NCBI RefSeq assembly: GCF_902806695.1
Contig: NZ_CADCXN010000058.1
Span: 1 to 64,000, forward strand
Reading direction: 5' to 3'
Length of the DNA: 64,000 nt
DNA from: Candidatus Methylobacter favarea
Lineage (GTDB): Bacteria; Pseudomonadota; Gammaproteobacteria; Methylococcales; Methylomonadaceae
The notes beneath the pieces are model-generated. The model did not search any database. It was given only the letters and a program-made list of their open reading frames with translations, and was not told the DNA's origin. Positions 47,901 to 56,179 of the stretch are shown here, piece by piece; the stretch's first letter is position 1, and each line of letters opens with the position of its first letter. Position numbers and translations under genes: made by a program.

Positions 47901-48206
47901 GCCGTTTCTGAGGAGTTGATATTTCTCATAATTGATTTCAGCCAACGACTTGGCGCTGCTTTCTTCGATGAGTTTGTCGTAGGCTTGCCTGTAGGCCTGG
48001 TCGGGTAAGCCGGGATTAAACTGTTTAAGTTTCGCCAGGACTGTTTTTTTAAGAATCACTTCTTTTTTGTTGAGTCTGCCTAACGTGCTGTCTTCGCCAA
48101 AGCCTTCATTGTTGTAAGCCAGCAGCGTATCCCAACCCAGTTGATTAAAAAACAGATCAATCGCGGTTTGCTCAATCAAATTATCTTCTGAATATTCCCT
48201 GGTCAT
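44991..48206 (-). CDS. hsdR: Type I restriction enzyme subunit R
   Basis: 1071 residues. The N-terminal nuclease has RPDIIGFVNG followed by FIELKAA, the PD-ExK site (about 153-170). The SF2 motor has Walker A TQGSGKS (about 310), DEAH in ISDEAHRTQGG, TGTP, and later ITGFDVPSLSTMY and QAIARANR. The C-terminal helical region likely docks to HsdM. It translocates and cuts unmodified DNA at random places. It is separated from hsdS by three small toxin-antitoxin-type genes. Confidence 0.95.
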   Translation of the reverse strand: MTREYSEDNLIEQTAIDLFFNQLGWDTLLAYNNEGFGEDSTLGRLNKKEVILKKTVLAKLKQFNPGLPDQAYRQAYDKLIEESSAKSLAEINYEKYQLLRNGIAVDFINDKGEPVKNKTLKIFDFDKADNNNFLAVRQLWLQGKSNRERRPDIIGFVNGVPLLFIELKAAHRKLENAYNDNFTDYKDVIPKLFYYNAFVLLSNGIESRIGSVTGQYQHFHEWKRITEEDDGIVALDRIIVGVCEKNRFLDLFENFILFDNSLGKVVKLIARNHQFIGVNKAIENIRHKDQLYKLGKISLEEKQKLGVFWHTQGSGKSYSMVFFCQKIHHKFTGSYTFLVVTDRNELDTQIYGAFSGVGAVPQVKAGAKKSLKANSGKHLKELLSAEHRYLFTLIHKFNFADVITPRENIIVISDEAHRTQGGSLAMNLRNALPHASFIGFTGTPLFKDDEITKRIFGDYVSRYDFKRSVDDGATVPLYYENRGEYLGLKNPVINEQIRAIIDAESEDLDTDQRSKVEQLFAREYPILTARKRLDAIAKDAVWHFCNRGYKGKGMFIALDKLTAVKMYDLISHHKKLTVEHLEKDIAKGKFGDQELLEKSRELQWIKETEICVVVSSEQNEIQKFQKWALDIEPHREKMNNQDLETRFKDEDDPFRFVIVCAMWITGFDVPSLSTMYIDKPLKSHTLMQAIARANRISEGKNNGLIVDYIETYTALLEALAIYGTGGNGGDKPEPPVKPKEELISLLEETLEATEIFLQDEVNFDLQELIKAEGLHKLSAMEKAINAVYTNDETRRKYQILAREVFKKFKALQPDKALRQYEARKNAIDVIYTAIEDKVESADVADIMMKIQSVVDGSIENTVSEPSHNAGKAIDLSGLNFELLVQYFMKTQNKNAAVQSLKDKVEKRLKQMVERNPLTVDFYKRYQEIIEEYNRGKDEVTIKETFRKLLELVNSLTQEEADTKREGLTDEQKAIFDILRQGKVLEEKEKNEIKKIAVELLQELKEEKLKVQHWAEKTLTAAAVFNYVDKTLFEDLPYPTYQKADIDLKTNMVYEHLKHQYYGGGMSVYGRY

Positions 48207-48303
48207 GATTTTAACTAACGCTGATTTTTAGATTCAATGCGGCTTGCTTTAATATATTGACTTTGCTCATCAGGCACTTTTAAATGATTAATCAATAACT
48301 TGG

Positions 48304-48642
48304 CTAGATTAGTTCGAGCAGCCGTTCTCCGGCCAATATTTTTTCTTCAATAAGCGGTAGCAATCGTTCAAACCACTCCAGTAAATCTTTACGGCGAGTA
48401 TTGCCCACTCTTATCCAGCAAAGTACGCAAGGATTGTCGTCAGCGTTATGTAAAATGACAAAATCTTCGTCTTTACTAATGATGACGCTTTGATTTTGTT
48501 TGGCCCATGCGTAAATTTCCCTGTCTGGAGTCTGCATCATTTTTAAATCGTCCACATGGAAAGATTCGTGACCCTGTTGCTGCAACATACGAGCTAAACC
48601 AATGGGTAATTGCGCATCGACTAAAAAACGCACGCTAGGCAA
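48304..48642 (-). CDS. DUF5615 PIN-like toxin-type nuclease
   Basis: 112 residues. FLVDAQLP near the start, then DREIYAWAKQ, and VIISKDEDF are the acidic motifs of the PIN-like/Mut7-C fold (D9, D54-E region, D80). Partners of DUF433 proteins, these are thought to be RNases of a VapBC-like toxin-antitoxin unit. It overlaps its upstream DUF433 gene by 8 bases, so they are co-translated. Whether it is toxic has not been tested for this form. Confidence 0.8.
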   Translation of the reverse strand: MPSVRFLVDAQLPIGLARMLQQQGHESFHVDDLKMMQTPDREIYAWAKQNQSVIISKDEDFVILHNADDNPCVLCWIRVGNTRRKDLLEWFERLLPLIEEKILAGERLLELI

Positions 48643-48859
48643 CGCTTAATACGGGATGATCAATTGAGTGTGCAGCATAGGCAAGAGAGGCGGTAATATC
48701 TTCCGGTTCAAGATAGGGATAATCTTCCAGGATTTCTGCGGCGCCGGCGCCCGACGCCAATAAATCAAGTATATCTTTTACTCTAATCCGCATATTACGA
48801 ATACAGGGGCGTCCACCGCATATTTGCGGATCAATGGTGATTCTGTTTAATGTATTCAT
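48635..48859 (-). CDS. DUF433 antitoxin-type DNA-binding protein
   Basis: 74 residues. ITIDPQICGGRPCIRNMRIRVKDILDLLASG is the DUF433 signature, with an AEILEDYPYLEPEDITASLAYA helix-turn-helix-like second part. Such proteins pair with DUF5615 proteins as probable antitoxins and autoregulators. First gene of the pair, starting at ATG 48859. Confidence 0.85.
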   Translation of the reverse strand: MNTLNRITIDPQICGGRPCIRNMRIRVKDILDLLASGAGAAEILEDYPYLEPEDITASLAYAAHSIDHPVLSVA

Positions 48860-48953
48860 GGGTAATAATGGTTTTTTTAAAAGTAACAGCGTAAGGCGAG
48901 TTTAGCATAACCCCTTAGCGCACTATGTGGATAAAAGTCAGGTTAAAAGATTG

Positions 48954-49175
48954 TTAATAGGTCTTCTCCCGGCCTTCGCCGGAGCGTAACTCTTCTGCAA
49001 AAGGCACATCTTGCCATGAACCCGCTAACGCTTTAACCGAATCAGGCCATGAGCTGACGGTTTTTTCATCAATAATGCGCTTTAACCATTGCTGAGCAGA
49101 AAGCCCTGCTGTTTTGGCGGCTATGATAATTCTGGCTTCAGTCGTTTCGTCTATTTCTACAATAAGTTGTTTCAT
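48954..49175 (-). CDS. Small antitoxin-like protein without visible toxin
   Basis: 73 residues from ATG 49175, preceded by AGAGGT at good distance; the ATG at 49199 has no such site. KQLIVEIDETTEARI is a beta-strand start like that of ribbon-helix-helix antitoxins (FitA/VapB type), followed by AQQWLKRIIDEK. The C-terminal tail with SW and FAEELRSGEGR looks like a toxin-wrapping segment. No PIN gene follows; the next frame downstream belongs to the DUF433/DUF5615 pair. Confidence 0.6.
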   Translation of the reverse strand: MKQLIVEIDETTEARIIIAAKTAGLSAQQWLKRIIDEKTVSSWPDSVKALAGSWQDVPFAEELRSGEGREKTY

Positions 49176-49274
49176 TTTTACCTCTGTATTAATCGACAAG
49201 AAAAATTACTTTTCTTCTTTATAAAACTCTCATTATTATCAAACCGGATATATGAGGTGATTTTATTGGCCATT

Positions 49275-50351
49275 TTAGACTTCAATTTGTCCGTTCATTA
49301 GCTTGGGCAATAAAATATCCCGCGCTTCTCGGAGTTTGGTGTTTTGTTTTTGTAAAATTAATATCATTTTGAAAGGTGCTTCAAACTCACCCGCAAATTC
49401 ATTTAATACTTTTTTATTGGGAACAAGCACTTCCATATTTTCAAATTTATTCTTATTTACATTTGTGAAAGTTGAACCATTGCTTCCTAAAGCATCAAGT
49501 TGTTCTTTCATTTTCGACATCAATGCATAAAAGTAATAAACGTTTCTCGGTTCAAAGAAAACGATTGAATTGAGTTGCTGATTTGTTTGGCTTGGTCTTG
49601 AAGTTATTCCTACAACACCAGCAGTTCCAATACAACTAACACATAAACTCAATGGTGGTAGAAATTTTTTCTCTTGCGATTTTGCACCCAATTCACTTAA
49701 GTTTTGAACTGTATTCTCAATAAAAATTTGATTGTGCATATCTGGAGTTTTTATAAAGGGAACATCATCGCCAAAATAATCTAAGACAATAGTAGATGGA
49801 GTTTTTCCAGTTATAATCTCTCCAAAGTTAGACAAGATATTTTTCTCCAACTTCTCACTTCGCACAATCTCTGAATACTTCAAAAACGCCGACTCCTCCA
49901 ACAACTTTATCCGCTTCAAATTGTTTTCTATCAAATCATCATAAGCCGATAAGATGGAGGCGATTTTGCGTTGAGTGGGGAGTGGGGGAAGTTGAAATGG
50001 TAAAGGTTTTAAAACTGTTTGAGTAATTAGAGGTTGTGCTGCACCTCCTGCATAATTATTAAGCGGGAAATTTTTCAATAAATAGTAAAGGAAAATTAAA
50101 TCTGCATTGGATTTAGGTTTCACTACAATAGTATTGTCTGAAGCCCAAAAATTTGTTTTAGAAATTTCTACTGCTCCACAATAAGCTCCAACTCTTCCAA
50201 GAATAATCCCATCGGTATAAAGAAAATTTTCTGAGTATCCTATTAAGCCATTTGAACCAAAAGCAGGATATTCCCCAATTCCATGAGGCTTAATTGATTT
50301 CCCATTAAAAAAATCTACAAAATTTCCTAAGTCAACTCTCTCCCAGTTCAT
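49275..50351 (-). CDS. hsdS: Type I restriction specificity subunit S
   Basis: 358 residues with two target-recognition domains. Each is followed by a helical spacer: LPPLPTQRKIASILSAYDDLIENN (about 117-140) after the first and ILQKQNTKLREARDILLPKLMNGQIEV at the end. The recognition sequence cannot be deduced. It is AT-rich relative to neighbours. It overlaps hsdM by 4 bases. Confidence 0.93.
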   Translation of the reverse strand: MNWERVDLGNFVDFFNGKSIKPHGIGEYPAFGSNGLIGYSENFLYTDGIILGRVGAYCGAVEISKTNFWASDNTIVVKPKSNADLIFLYYLLKNFPLNNYAGGAAQPLITQTVLKPLPFQLPPLPTQRKIASILSAYDDLIENNLKRIKLLEESAFLKYSEIVRSEKLEKNILSNFGEIITGKTPSTIVLDYFGDDVPFIKTPDMHNQIFIENTVQNLSELGAKSQEKKFLPPLSLCVSCIGTAGVVGITSRPSQTNQQLNSIVFFEPRNVYYFYALMSKMKEQLDALGSNGSTFTNVNKNKFENMEVLVPNKKVLNEFAGEFEAPFKMILILQKQNTKLREARDILLPKLMNGQIEV

Positions 50352-52420
50352 ATCAGAACCGTTTTAAAATTCTCAGCAATAGCATTTGCCAAAGCAATCG
50401 CTTCTTCATTCAATCCTTCCAGCTCAATATGTATTTCATTAAGCCGCTCTTCGTAATCAAAATTATCATCGGCGGCGGTATCAACGCCGACATACCTGCC
50501 TGGGCTAAGGCTCCAGTCTTTGGCTGCAATTTCTTGCTTATTGACGACTTTGCATAAGCCTTTCACATCGTTATAAATACCATCGGGGAAGCGGCTTTGC
50601 AGCCAGTGGGCTTGTTTCAAGAAATATTCGGTTTCGTGCAGCAGGCCGGGTTCGCCTTCATTGGGGTTGCCGCTGAGTTGTTGTTGCAGGGCCTTCAGTC
50701 GGTCGAGCTGTTTTTTCAGGTTAAGGTCTTTCCAGTCTTTGTTTTTGTTGAGCTGGTATTCCTTGGCGGCAGCGGCTATGACATCCAGCAATTGCTTAAT
50801 GAGTTTGTCTTGGGGTTTGCGTAAGGCTTTGCACAAATGGGCAATGCTTTCCAAACCCTCACTATGGGCGATTGCATTGCCGGCATCGGCTATCAGTGTG
50901 TTTTGCTGCTCGACAACACTGGCGATTTCTTCAATGTTCAAGGCATCGGCAAACACGACGGCTGCCTTGTTTTCCTGCGCATACTGAGCGGCAAAATGGC
51001 TGACAGTTTTATGCGCTTTCTGAAATAGCTTTTGCAGTTCTGCAGCGGCCTCGGCGGTTTCTTTGGCTAAGGCGGCCGACCTTTCCAGATAGCTGTTTAC
51101 AGCGGCTGCAAACTTTGCGGTATTGCCTCTATACAGATTGACGATGCAAATCAGGTTTTGCAATTGTTCGGGGCTAAAGTCGTTCACCTTGCTGGTCACC
51201 TTGCGGTAAATTTTTCGGGCATCCAGCATCAAAACCTTATCGCTTTGGCTTGCGTCCTGTTCCTTGGCGCGATCAAAAAACCATAAAGTGCAAGGCAATG
51301 AACGGGTATAGAAAAAGTTGTTGCCAATCGCCATCATGACATCAACCGAGCCTGTTTTTACCAGTTTTTCCCGAATGTCTTTTTCGCTGTGTCCGGCATC
51401 GCTGGCAGACGAAGCCATGACAAAACCTGCTCTACCGCTTGGTTTCAGGTAATTGTAGAAATACTGTATCCATAAATAATTGGCGTTGTCGTTTTTCGGA
51501 AGGTTGACTTTGCCGTCAAGCATCAAACGAGGGTCTTTTTTTACAGCATCTTTCGCTTTGTCCACGCCGTCGACATTAAAGGGCGGATTCGCCATGACAA
51601 AATCAGCGCCGCCGACAAGGTTATGTTTGTCTTCGTAAAAAGTGTTGCCTTCTTTTATATTGCCTTCCAATCCGTGAACGGCGAGGTTCATTTTGGCTAA
51701 CCTGGTATTGATCTCTGCTTTTTCTTGTCCGTAAAAAGTCACTTTCTCGGCAGGCTTCAAGCCTTCGCTTTCTATAAAATAACCGGTTTGCACAAACATT
51801 CCGGCACTGCCGCAGGCAGGGTCAAAGACAATGCCATGGTCAGGTTCAATCACATTGACGATGGTTTGCACCAGGCTCATCGGCGTAAAAAATTCGCCGC
51901 CTTCCTGGGCGCCGGTCATGGCAAATTTGCCAAGAAAGTATTCGTAAATCTTGCCGAACAAATCGCCTTCGGCTTTTTGCAGCACTTCTTTATTGAAAAT
52001 ACGCAGTAATTCCCGCAACAAGTCTTTACTGAAAATGGAAAAGTTTTTCGGCAATACCCCTTTGAGGTTATCGTACTCGTCCTCAATAAGTTTCATTGCG
52101 TTATCAATGGCTTCGCCTATGTCGGCGCTTTCCGGCAATGCCGCCGAATAATCAAACTGTGCTTCATCGGGCAGGAACATGGCGTTCTGTTCTTCAAAAT
52201 CCTTTTTGGTCAACGCCCGTCTGCCTCGTTGCGGGTGAGAAGGCAAGGTAAGTTCAACTTCGGCTTTTACTTTCTGAAAGCGATTGTAAGCGTGTCGTAA
52301 AAATATCAAGCCCAGCACCGGCATTGAGTATTCTGATGCAGTCAGTTTACTGTTTGCCCGTAACTGGTCTGCTGCTCTCCAAAGTTCAGCTTCTAATTTT
52401 CTAAGTTGTATTCCTTGCAT
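50348..52420 (-). CDS. hsdM: Type I DNA methyltransferase subunit M
   Basis: 690 residues, longer than the usual 500. An N-terminal helical domain (LEAELWRAADQLR) precedes the N6-adenine methylase with VFDPACGSAGMF (about 200, SAM binding) and MANPPFNV (about 277, catalytic NPPF). The last about 200 residues are an extra helical and coiled-coil part (LQKLFQKAHKTVSHFA), a variant seen in some type I M subunits. It methylates adenine in the site chosen by HsdS and is needed for restriction. First gene of the operon. Confidence 0.94.
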   Translation of the reverse strand: MQGIQLRKLEAELWRAADQLRANSKLTASEYSMPVLGLIFLRHAYNRFQKVKAEVELTLPSHPQRGRRALTKKDFEEQNAMFLPDEAQFDYSAALPESADIGEAIDNAMKLIEDEYDNLKGVLPKNFSIFSKDLLRELLRIFNKEVLQKAEGDLFGKIYEYFLGKFAMTGAQEGGEFFTPMSLVQTIVNVIEPDHGIVFDPACGSAGMFVQTGYFIESEGLKPAEKVTFYGQEKAEINTRLAKMNLAVHGLEGNIKEGNTFYEDKHNLVGGADFVMANPPFNVDGVDKAKDAVKKDPRLMLDGKVNLPKNDNANYLWIQYFYNYLKPSGRAGFVMASSASDAGHSEKDIREKLVKTGSVDVMMAIGNNFFYTRSLPCTLWFFDRAKEQDASQSDKVLMLDARKIYRKVTSKVNDFSPEQLQNLICIVNLYRGNTAKFAAAVNSYLERSAALAKETAEAAAELQKLFQKAHKTVSHFAAQYAQENKAAVVFADALNIEEIASVVEQQNTLIADAGNAIAHSEGLESIAHLCKALRKPQDKLIKQLLDVIAAAAKEYQLNKNKDWKDLNLKKQLDRLKALQQQLSGNPNEGEPGLLHETEYFLKQAHWLQSRFPDGIYNDVKGLCKVVNKQEIAAKDWSLSPGRYVGVDTAADDNFDYEERLNEIHIELEGLNEEAIALANAIAENFKTVLI

Positions 52421-52488
52421 GTATGTCTAATGTCCTGGTGTAATTGTTTTATTCAATGAGCTGCTGGTGAAATTGAAAACCAAAGCTT

Positions 52489-52617
52489 TTATATCAAAAG
52501 AACGCTTTTAACTGTGTGGCATTTAAACGAATAATGCGTTAGCCCCATCTTGATGCGCAAAGTGTCGGCTATATTCGAAAGCGGTTGCAGTAATTGTCGG
52601 CGTTGCTCTTCTGACAT
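52489..52617 (-). CDS. Possible small protein upstream of hsdM
   Basis: A 42-codon frame from ATG 52617 begins MSEEQRRQLLQPLSNIAD, which looks like a helix-forming start. A weak TTAGGG-type site lies a few bases before the ATG. No family is recognised. It may be the remnant of a longer gene near the right end of the island. The remaining part of the 52421-52773 gap shows nothing else coding. Confidence 0.3.
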   Translation of the reverse strand: MSEEQRRQLLQPLSNIADTLRIKMGLTHYSFKCHTVKSVLLI

Positions 52618-52773
52618 TTATTCCCTAACGTTTAAAAGTCCGATTATTACAATAAAAATTGTAGTAAGGCGCTGAATAATTTTTGGATTTTTGTTGCGAT
52701 TTGTTGTGATGAGTTATTTTGAAGTGTCCCGCCAGTGTCCCTCAGGCATAAAAAAAGCACTTCAATTTCTCGT

Positions 52774-52826
52774 AAGTGCTTGATTTATTTGGTGGCGATG
52801 GGTGGGATCGAACCACCGACCTTGGG
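52774..52826 (-). repeat. Right attachment repeat overlapping the intact tRNA-Met
   Basis: This is the right-hand copy of the 53-base repeat. It covers the 17 bases beyond the tRNA 3' end and about 36 bases of the tRNA itself, up to the anticodon stem. Confidence 0.75.
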
Positions 52827-52867
52827 GTTATGAATCCCACGCTCTAACCGGACTGAGCTACATCGCC
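52790..52867 (-). tRNA. tRNA-Met (anticodon CAT)
   Basis: 78 bases including encoded CCA. Acceptor GGCGATG pairs with CATCGCC, the D arm is GCTC-loop-GAGC, and the T arm is GGTGG-TTCGATC-CCACC. The anticodon loop is TTCATAA. The anticodon stem TGGGA/CCCCA has an A-C mismatch at its last pair (31-39). The standard 1-72 pair (G-C) says it is not the initiator. A tRNA-Ile2 with lysidine at C34 is an alternative, but the elongator Met reading is more likely. Confidence 0.93.
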
Positions 52868-52919
52868 TTTAGGCAGTTCTTTGAAGAGCAGGAATTATAA
52901 GTACCGGCCCCCCGCTTTG

Positions 52920-54011
52920 TCAAACGTTGAATCTAAAATGCATGACATCGCCGTCCTTGACTATGTAATCCTTGCCTTCCAGCCGCCATTTTCCGGCATC
53001 CTTGGCGCCCTGCTCGCCTTTATGGGCAATAAAATCCTGGTATGAAATGACTTCAGCGCGAATAAATCCTCTTTCAAAATCGGTATGAATAACGCCGGCA
53101 GCCTCGGGAGCGGTAGCGCCAAGGGGAATAGTCCAGGCTCTGACTTCCTTTACGCCGGCGGTAAAATAGGTGGCCAGATTCAATAAGGTGTAACCTGCCC
53201 TTACTACGCGATTAAGTCCGGGCTCCTCCAGCCCAAGGTCATCAAGAAACTCCTTTTTTTCATCGTCTTCCAACTGGGCTATTTCAGCTTCTATTGCCGC
53301 GCATATAGGCACCACAATTGCCCCTTCCTTATCGGCAAGCGCCTGTACTTTATCGAGCAAGGGATTATTGTCAAAACCGTCATCCTGAACATTGGCAATG
53401 TACATGGTCGGCTTGATCGTTAACAGGCAAAGCTCCTTAATCAAGGCTTTTTCATCGTCTGTCAAAGCCAGTGCCCGCACCGGCTCGCCTTTATCAAGCT
53501 GCTGGAAAACTTTTTCCAGCAGCTGTTTTTTCGCCAATTCCTCTTTATTGCCGGATTTGGATGCCTTTGCCGCTCTCATTAAGGCTTTTTCAACAGAAGC
53601 CATATCGGCAAGCGCCAATTCAGTATTGATGACTTCAATATCCGATACAGGATCGATTTTCCCGGCGACGTGAATGACGTTATCATCCTGAAAGCAACGC
53701 ACAACATGAGCTATCGCATCGGTTTCCCGTATATTGCCCAGAAACTGATTGCCCAATCCTTCGCCTTTTGAGGCGCCGGCGACAAGGCCGGCTATATCGA
53801 CAAATTCTATTGTCGTTGGCAAGACGCGTTCAGGTTTTACAATTTCAGCCAGCTTTTCCAAGCGAATGTCAGGGACAGGGACTACGCCGACATTCGGATC
53901 TATAGTGCAGAACGGATAATTTTCGGCGGCAATTTTCGCACGGGTTAAGGCGTTAAACAGGGTTGATTTTCCAACATTGGGTAAACCAACGATTCCACAA
54001 TACAGGGCCAT
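52920..54011 (-). CDS. ychF: Obg-like ATPase YchF
   Basis: 363 residues, full length. GLPNVGKST (8-16) is the P-loop, [20 protein letters not shown] is the switch II and G3 region, and NVQD takes the place of NKxD, which makes YchF prefer ATP. The TGS-like C-terminus holds [31 protein letters not shown]. It acts in translation and stress or redox response in the cytoplasm. Single gene. Confidence 0.97.
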   Translation of the reverse strand: MALYCGIVGLPNVGKSTLFNALTRAKIAAENYPFCTIDPNVGVVPVPDIRLEKLAEIVKPERVLPTTIEFVDIAGLVAGASKGEGLGNQFLGNIRETDAIAHVVRCFQDDNVIHVAGKIDPVSDIEVINTELALADMASVEKALMRAAKASKSGNKEELAKKQLLEKVFQQLDKGEPVRALALTDDEKALIKELCLLTIKPTMYIANVQDDGFDNNPLLDKVQALADKEGAIVVPICAAIEAEIAQLEDDEKKEFLDDLGLEEPGLNRVVRAGYTLLNLATYFTAGVKEVRAWTIPLGATAPEAAGVIHTDFERGFIRAEVISYQDFIAHKGEQGAKDAGKWRLEGKDYIVKDGDVMHFRFNV

Positions 54012-54115
54012 AGTGTTCTTTTGAAAATTTCAAGGTAAAAGGTTCAGCCTGCCGGCCGAAATAAGAAAGGGATTATACAAGCTATGGCTTTAATCTAAAA
54101 AGCAGGATTAATATT

Positions 54116-55306
54116 TTATTGTCCGTGCATTTCAGCTGAAAAAAACACCACCCTGTTTCTACCGGCTGCTTTTGCAGCATAAAGAGCCTGATCCGCATAA
54201 TGAAGGAACGTATCAATATCAAACTCGGGTTGCTCAAGCGCTTCGCCATACAAACAATAAACACCGATACTGGCAGTTATTTTGACCTCTCGCTCCTCAA
54301 CTTTCAAGGCTAACGAGGCAATTCTTTGCCGGATACGCTCAGCAAATAATTTGCCTTTGGCGCTTTCAATATCGGTGAATACGATGACGAATTCTTCACC
54401 GCCAAAACGCACACAAATGTCGGATTCACGAATTTCTTCCCTGATTGAGCCAGCTACATCCCTGAGCACAATGTCGCCAAAGCCATGCCCGTAAGTATCG
54501 TTGATTAGCTTGAAATTATCCAGATCCAGCACCAGCAGGCAAAGCGGCTGATTGTAGCGTTTCGCACGCGCCAGGGCCGCTTCAATTTGCGTATAAAAGT
54601 AGCGGCGATTGTAAGAGGCGGTCAATTCATCCCGCATGGACATGCTTTCATGATATTCTTTCAATTTTCTTATATCGTCCAGCGCTGCTTCAAGATTTTT
54701 TGTCCTGACGGCAATTTGTTCTTCCATTTTTTTAAGCAGCCGGTAATTAGTAATCAATTCCCCCATCATGTTTTTATAGATATGCAATAAACGAATATGC
54801 CATTCGGAAAAGTAGGCAGCCTCAGGATGAGAAATATTTATGACGCCTATTAATTCCTTAGCCGCTATAACCGGCACACTAATCAGCGATCCTGGCAAAG
54901 AGTCAAGAGAATGCTGAAGGTTATTATTTATAAATCGCGCATCTGTCTTGCAATTTTTGCAATACTGTATTTCCCCGGTTAGCGCCGCCAAACCAATAAT
55001 GCCCTGGCCGATTTTAAATGTTAAAGACTTCTTTTTTATTCTTTCCGCGCCAAAAAGCTCGCTAGTGCTTAGTCCGGTTAAATTAACCAGATCCTTATCT
55101 TCATTCAATATAAAAAAGGAGCATCGCTCCATATCCTGATTTTGAATCAAGACCGACAAGGCTTTGGAAATGAGTTCTTTTTCATTCCCTGCCTGAGGAT
55201 TTAACTCGGAAAGCGCTCTTACGGCGGACAGCGAATTCAGTAACTCTATAATAATGTCCTGTATGTTGAATGGCTGTGCGCCGCCCTTTATGTCAGCCTT
55301 TGGCAT
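54116..55306 (-). CDS. GAF-GGDEF diguanylate cyclase
   Basis: 396 residues from ATG 55306; the frame runs open to 55339 but that would extend into the HDOD gene. A GAF sensor (about 25-165, with SLISVPVIA and GVINISHPEA) and a short coiled coil lead to a GGDEF domain. The cyclase site is FGGEEF (about 302), with LVLDLDNFKLINDTYGHGFGD for substrate and metal. It is probably active, making c-di-GMP. It overlaps the upstream HDOD gene by 14 bases, suggesting joint control. The GAF ligand is unknown. Confidence 0.88.
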   Translation of the reverse strand: MPKADIKGGAQPFNIQDIIIELLNSLSAVRALSELNPQAGNEKELISKALSVLIQNQDMERCSFFILNEDKDLVNLTGLSTSELFGAERIKKKSLTFKIGQGIIGLAALTGEIQYCKNCKTDARFINNNLQHSLDSLPGSLISVPVIAAKELIGVINISHPEAAYFSEWHIRLLHIYKNMMGELITNYRLLKKMEEQIAVRTKNLEAALDDIRKLKEYHESMSMRDELTASYNRRYFYTQIEAALARAKRYNQPLCLLVLDLDNFKLINDTYGHGFGDIVLRDVAGSIREEIRESDICVRFGGEEFVIVFTDIESAKGKLFAERIRQRIASLALKVEEREVKITASIGVYCLYGEALEQPEFDIDTFLHYADQALYAAKAAGRNRVVFFSAEMHGQ

Positions 55307-56171
55307 GGCTATTTCTCGTAATGGCAAGCGCGGCTGCATAGATATTGTCTTTTCTGGCCAAAATCCGCTTGATAACAGGCTTCACCACAGATGCAGAAAG
55401 TCCGAATGATTTCAGCTTTGTTATTAATGGCGGCAGTTCCTCATGCCGGTCAGAGAGAATTTTTTTTGCCAACGCAAAACATAGCGCCAATAAATCAATC
55501 ATTTTCTTTTCCTCGCCGCAGTAGGCGCTATTTTTAAACTCCTTAATTGCTGTCACATAGGTTGAAGGTAAATGCCAATGCGCCAGTAATAATCCACCCA
55601 GTTCATATTGATTTTTTCCTAGCAGGCAAGTCATTTCCGTGGCTACTGAGGTTGAATTTTTCCGGCTGTTTAACAGGACTCTATTGGCATCTTCCGGCAG
55701 CAGGTAAACAGCCGCTATCAAGCCGATGTTTAACAATAAACCGGCTGTATGCAATGTTGACGGAGCCAGGGCCTCATCATGGAGAAGCGTGCTGAATTGC
55801 TGGCTTAAGGTCGCGGTTAACAGCGCATCCATCCAAAACCTCTCGCTGTTAAACTCACTGCATTTACGCGTATCCAGCGCCAGGTTCAAGACTACTCCCA
55901 TAGCCAGGCTTTTAACGAGGTCAAGCCCCAGCACGCGTATGATGGCAATGCGCAAGTCGCTGATGTTGCCGGCACAACCGAAATAGGCGGAATTGGCCAG
56001 GCCTAATAATCGACCCACCAGCACAGGCGAAACGGAAATGGCAGCTGTCAGGTTATTAATTGAAATATCCGGATCATTCATCGCCTCAATAATTTTCAGA
56101 TTGGCGGCCGGCAGGTCAGGCAGATTTTTTATCGTTGAAATTTTAAGATTAATTCTATCCACAGGCGTCAT
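55293..56171 (-). CDS. HDOD-domain protein
   Basis: 292 residues. NLPDLPAANLKIIEAMNDPDISINNLTAAIS and VLVGRLLGLANSAYFG are the HDOD core segments. RIAIIRVLGLDLVKSLAMG and a GLLLNIGLIA segment (degenerate HD site) follow. HDOD proteins are signalling scaffolds without proven hydrolase activity. Coupled to the GGDEF gene downstream. A second HDOD gene lies about 1.6 kb to the right on the other strand. Confidence 0.88.
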   Translation of the reverse strand: MTPVDRINLKISTIKNLPDLPAANLKIIEAMNDPDISINNLTAAISVSPVLVGRLLGLANSAYFGCAGNISDLRIAIIRVLGLDLVKSLAMGVVLNLALDTRKCSEFNSERFWMDALLTATLSQQFSTLLHDEALAPSTLHTAGLLLNIGLIAAVYLLPEDANRVLLNSRKNSTSVATEMTCLLGKNQYELGGLLLAHWHLPSTYVTAIKEFKNSAYCGEEKKMIDLLALCFALAKKILSDRHEELPPLITKLKSFGLSASVVKPVIKRILARKDNIYAAALAITRNSHAKG

Positions 56172-56179
56172 GCTTGCCT

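Larger units (their letters stand above)
44469..52826. mobile_element. Genomic island integrated at tRNA-Met, carrying type I restriction and toxin-antitoxin genes
   Basis: A 53-base direct repeat (44469-44521 and 52774-52826, 50 of 53 identical) marks both ends. The repeat covers sequence downstream of the tRNA plus about 36 bases of its 3' part. This is the typical footprint of integration into a tRNA 3' end. Cargo: an unknown small frame, hsdR, a DUF5615/DUF433 pair, a lone antitoxin, hsdS and hsdM. No integrase gene is visible, so it is either mobilised in trans or decayed. Confidence 0.7.
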
